A stretch of 64,000 nucleotides of DNA from Perognathus longimembris pacificus (lineage: Eukaryota > Chordata > Mammalia > Rodentia > Heteromyidae): contig NC_063168.1 in assembly GCF_023159225.1 (NCBI RefSeq), positions 40,599,562 to 40,663,561 on the forward strand, in the 5' to 3' direction. The translations under genes were made by a program, and so were the position numbers. This document shows positions 60,736 through 64,000 of the stretch, piece after piece (the first letter of the stretch is position 1; every line of letters begins with the position of its first letter). The notes beneath the pieces were generated by a model that saw nothing but the letters and a program-made list of their open reading frames with translations, made no database searches and had not been told where the DNA came from.

Positions 60736-62137
60736 GTCATTGCATTTTGATATTGTAAGATGGTAATCAGTTCCTTAAGTTAGAGCATCACAAGCACCAT
60801 CCAGATATGCTTTACTAATCTCTTAGGAGTTTTTTCACTCTAATCTGTCTTGACAAGATGAGTTTAATTTGCATTTATCTGAACTTCCTCCTCCACCAGC
60901 TTTCTCTTTGAGTGAAAACACTAGGTATTTTGTCAACATTGTTCTAGTATCTTATTGTGTGTGCCCCATTACATGAGATTCAGGAATTTTCACTGAACCT
61001 CGGCTTTATGCTTAGGAGTATCCTGAAGTGATACTATCTCTCAGATATATTATTTTTGAGGAAAACTGCTTTCTCAGTGGTTTGGAGCATATAGAAGTAA
61101 AAGCAGAGTTGAATAACTGTATTTTTCGGACCCCCCCTTATTTTCATTTATAGTTTATAGCAGGTAGAGTTTCTAATTGTGTTTATTATGCACAGTGATA
61201 TGTCAAAAGCTTCTGGTTGCTTTTTACTGTTTCCTATTATTTTTTGCAAAACTCACCTTTTTAGATAATTGAATAAAAGAGATAAAGTTTACTGACATGT
61301 TGAAGTATCTATAATTTTTACAAGTTTGTTATGTTTGTCTTAATAAGCCATGTCCCATGCACACACATTCTTACATACTGTTGAGATGCAAACCACTTGC
61401 TAACGAATGTATATGTAGTTATTAATAAAGTTATTTCAAGATTGGATCTGATGTCTTGTTAGCTAGCTGTTGCAGGCCCTCACTAGTGTAGGATTCACTC
61501 CTGGACTGTGCTATAAATCCACCCTAATGTGGGTGGCTATGAACCACCCTGATGCTCTCTTTTCCACATGGTGACTGTGGTATCTACTTTCTTCTCAGCC
61601 ACACTTCCTGTGTTCCTGTCTGGAAACTTAACTGAGACCATTTGACTTATCTTGTGCTTTTAACCTTTACATTCCTTTTTTGTTCGTTTAATCAAAATAG
61701 AATGTTGCCTGACATCTAGTAGGGACTAAGTTCTTATATAAGGTCATGTACTATATTAACCCATTTACCATTACAATTATTTTACAGAGGATAAAATTGT
61801 GGCATAGTGTTTAATGTACTTGCCCAAGCTTACAAAGCAAGTTAGCACTAGAGCTTAGATTTGAACCAGGCTGTTGTGCACTGTGGCTCGTGTCTGTGTT
61901 CTCAACTGCTGTTGCTTTGCTGCTGTAGCCTTGTATATCACTTAATCCCTTGCCAAACCTGAGGGACAGAGGTGGGGGGTAAGGGTGTCTATGCTAATGT
62001 TTCTGATTCCTCCCACTCCTAAATTAGGGGGAAAAAAGTCACAGGAAAAAGAATTAAACATTGCATCTTTTTCTTTCTTCTTTAGCCATCTAAGTAGAAT
62101 GTTGGCTGGGAGAATGAAATATTTAGCTTTATTTTAT

Positions 62138-62614
62138 TTTATTTTGTTGGTTGTGGAGCTTGAACTCAGGGCCTAGGCACTGTCCCTGAACTTTTCTGGG
62201 TAGCACTTTACCACTTTGAGCCACAGCTCCACTTCTGGTGTTCTGGTGGTTAATTGAATATCAGGGTCTCACAGACTTTCCTGCTCAGGCGGCTTTGAAC
62301 CCTGATCCTCAGATATCAGCCTCTTGAATAGGTAGAATTACTGGTGTGAGCCATCGGCACTTCACTTTTTACTTTTTTTTTTTTTTTAATTCCTATACTT
62401 GGGTTGGAACTCAGGACCTGGACACTGTCCCTTAGCTTTTTCATTCAAGGTTTGTGTTCCACTTGAGTCATAGCTCCACTTCCAGCTTTTTGGTGGTTAA
62501 TTGGAGATAAGGGTTTTGTGAACTTTACTGCCCACGCTAGCTTCAAACTTTGATCCTCAGATCTCAGCCTCCTGAGTAGCTAGGGTTATAGACATGAATC
62601 AGTGCCTGGTCTAT
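62138..62614 (-). mobile_element. Two B1+ID dimeric SINEs in tandem
   Basis: Reverse copies at 62138-62365 and 62372-62614, each with its own T-run, ID half and B1 half (GATCCTCAGATATCAGCCTC, GATCCTCAGATCTCAGCCTC). Confidence 0.83.
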
Positions 62615-62853
62615 AGCTTTATTATTTTTTTTTTAGAAGACATTGTAAAATATACTGTCATTGATTCAGATACAGCCCCCCCCCCGCCAGGTGTGAATGA
62701 TGAGAACTTTTATTGTTGTAAACTACTGGGTATGTTCTGTATTTGCTGGATGTGTTAGGAAAGAGTTAAGAACTAGTAAACAGTCTAGTTATTTTTAAGT
62801 AAATTATAAAACTTTCAGCACTTTGGATTGAGAATGCCAATTGCATATATTTT

Positions 62854-63059
62854 TTTTTTTGTTTTTTGGCCAGTCCTGGGCCTTGGACTCAGGGTCTGAG
62901 CACTGTCCCTGGCTTCTTCCCGCTCAAGGCTAGCACTCTGCCACTTGAGCCACAGCGCCCCTTCTGGCCGTTTTCTGTATATGTGGTGCTGGGGAAGCGA
63001 ACCCAGTGCCTCATGTATATGAGGCAGGCACTCTTGCCACTAGGCTATATCCCCAGCCC
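62854..63059 (-). mobile_element. tRNA-like dimeric SINE
   Basis: Near-consensus reverse copy. The 17-bp target CCAATTGCATATATTTT is at 62837-62853 and 63060-63076. Confidence 0.95.
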
Positions 63060-63219
63060 CCAATTGCATATATTTTGCTACCAGGTAGTAACTTGGGTCA
63101 CTTAATATTCATTAAAACAAAATGGCAAATTTCACTTTGGATGTGAAAATGCTTAACATGGTCAAATTTTTGTTCTCTGAGCTCATATTGAACAAATAAA
63201 GTCTGTTTGTTTGTTTTTT

Positions 63220-64000
63220 TACTGGGTATGATAAATGCTTTATTTTGTTTGATCATATTTAAATTCAAAGAGCTATTTTAGGACAAAATTCTCCCATAAA
63301 AATTCCAATATATTAAAGTGGATTTGGGTTGTTTCTTGTTTATAACACATGCAAGTCTGTTGTTTAATCTTTGTCATGTACATTATAAATGTCTTCCTAG
63401 GTATTGCTTGTCTTAAAACAGTCTTAAAAATGTATCTGGTTGAATAATTGCCTGTCACAATATAATCTACAAAGCTGAAATGTTTTTCAACTTTAAATGC
63501 AAGACTAAGTCCCCTCCTCCTCCTGGAATGTAATGGGAGAACAATAGAAAGGAAATGTCATCTGTGCATTTTGTTGATTAACTGTCACTTGTTTATGATT
63601 ATACAACTGTTCTGTACAGTGTAATGGTCAATGTAGTACAATGACAATACATTTTTAGTGGCATTATCAGTGTTGATAAAATAAGCTCACCATTTTGTTA
63701 ACTAAAGCTGTACAAACAGATCTACCTCTCACACGTATTCTGCTAGCTGCATAAAAATGATTTTGTGTTGGGTTAGAGTGAGACCTGAAGAACATGGAGG
63801 AGGAAAATGAGGCCATTAAAAGAAAATAAATAAGGAAACCAAACCAAGTGGCCTTTGATATGCTAACTCCTAGAACATCAAGGACAGTTTGCCTTTGAAT
63901 ATATTTTATCATTTCACTTATTCTTCGTATTTTCTGATAAGTTTTGATTTCACTGAGAACTGAGGAGTAAAATGTTTTCCTAAGGTTTATGGGCTGCATG
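63220..64000 (-). pseudogene. Probable retrocopy of an unidentified mRNA (3' UTR part), continues past the window
   Basis: On the minus strand, single-copy AT-rich sequence leads to AATAAA (63244-63239) and, 19 bases on, to an A7 run followed by CAAACAAAC (63219-63203). That is the layout of an mRNA 3' end with its tail pasted into the genome. A frame of 110 codons (63999-63667) is open to the window edge, with a hydrophobic stretch (FGFLIYFLLMASF), but I do not recognise it and it may be chance. No repeat family fits. The source gene is unknown, and the 5' part lies outside. Confidence 0.45.

Larger units (their letters stand above)
58918..64000 (+). other. ASB3 intron 8 (5' part, continues past the window)
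   Basis: No sequence matching the expected ASB3 C-terminus or SOCS box occurs before 64000, so this is the start of the next intron. It holds B1-type SINEs (59140-59250, 59550-59765, 59900-60125, 62138-62365, 62372-62614), tRNA-like dimers (60309-60474, 62854-63059), an MaLR-like fragment (60475-60735) and the retrocopy-like block at the edge. Stretches 60740-62130 and 62630-62850 are mostly unique. Confidence 0.65.

Noticed and set aside
58918..64000. Search for the ASB3 SOCS-box exons
   Set aside because: No stretch in any plus frame resembles the expected C-terminus; they must lie outside the window.

Overview
This is mammalian nuclear DNA, almost certainly from a rodent. Two conserved vertebrate genes lie head to head, their exons are separated by kilobase introns with GT-AG junctions, and the introns are packed with young SINEs, L1 fragments and LTRs. 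The commonest repeat is a dimeric SINE with a tRNA-Ala/ID-like left half. A second family joins a B1-like (7SL-type) left half to the same right half. Dimers of this kind, especially the first, recall the IDL-Geo SINE reported from geomyoid rodents (kangaroo rats, pocket mice, pocket gophers). The superfamily assignment is an inference from memory of that family, not a database match.

Layout. The left 2.9 kb is intron 1 of CHAC2, which reads leftward; its first coding exon (45 codons, 3044 down to 2910) is present. From about 2.7 to 3.4 kb lies a CpG-rich bidirectional promoter with two ZNF143-type motifs, an NRF1-like site and a CCAAT box. ASB3 (ankyrin repeat and SOCS box protein 3) reads rightward from it. 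A likely non-coding first exon ends at 3412. Seven coding exons follow: 8366-8561, 21990-22148, 38267-38379, 38954-39089, 47193-47370, 50421-50618 and 58660-58917. Joined, they give 412 codons plus two bases with no stop and consistent splice phases. The last roughly 105 residues, including the C-terminal SOCS box, should lie beyond the right edge.

All other sequence is intron. It holds about 29 copies of the tRNA-like dimeric SINE, about 25 B1+ID dimers, older B1 or ID monomers, truncated L1 copies and many microsatellites. It also holds three LTRs with convincing 5-bp target duplications (50801-51240, 56508-56830, 57417-57824) and a fourth with softer ends (42293-42915). At the right edge a minus-strand block (63220-64000) has the AATAAA plus A-tail signature of a retrocopied mRNA 3' end.

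CHAC2 is a cytosolic glutathione-degrading gamma-glutamylcyclotransferase. ASB3 is a substrate receptor of a Cullin-5 ubiquitin ligase. They share a promoter but no known pathway. I found no prokaryotic-style system, CRISPR array or novel protein-coding locus. The points of interest are genomic: the shared promoter, an inverted L1 pair next to exon 8, repeated SINE insertion at one target, G-rich SINE tails, and LTR insertions with clear footprints.
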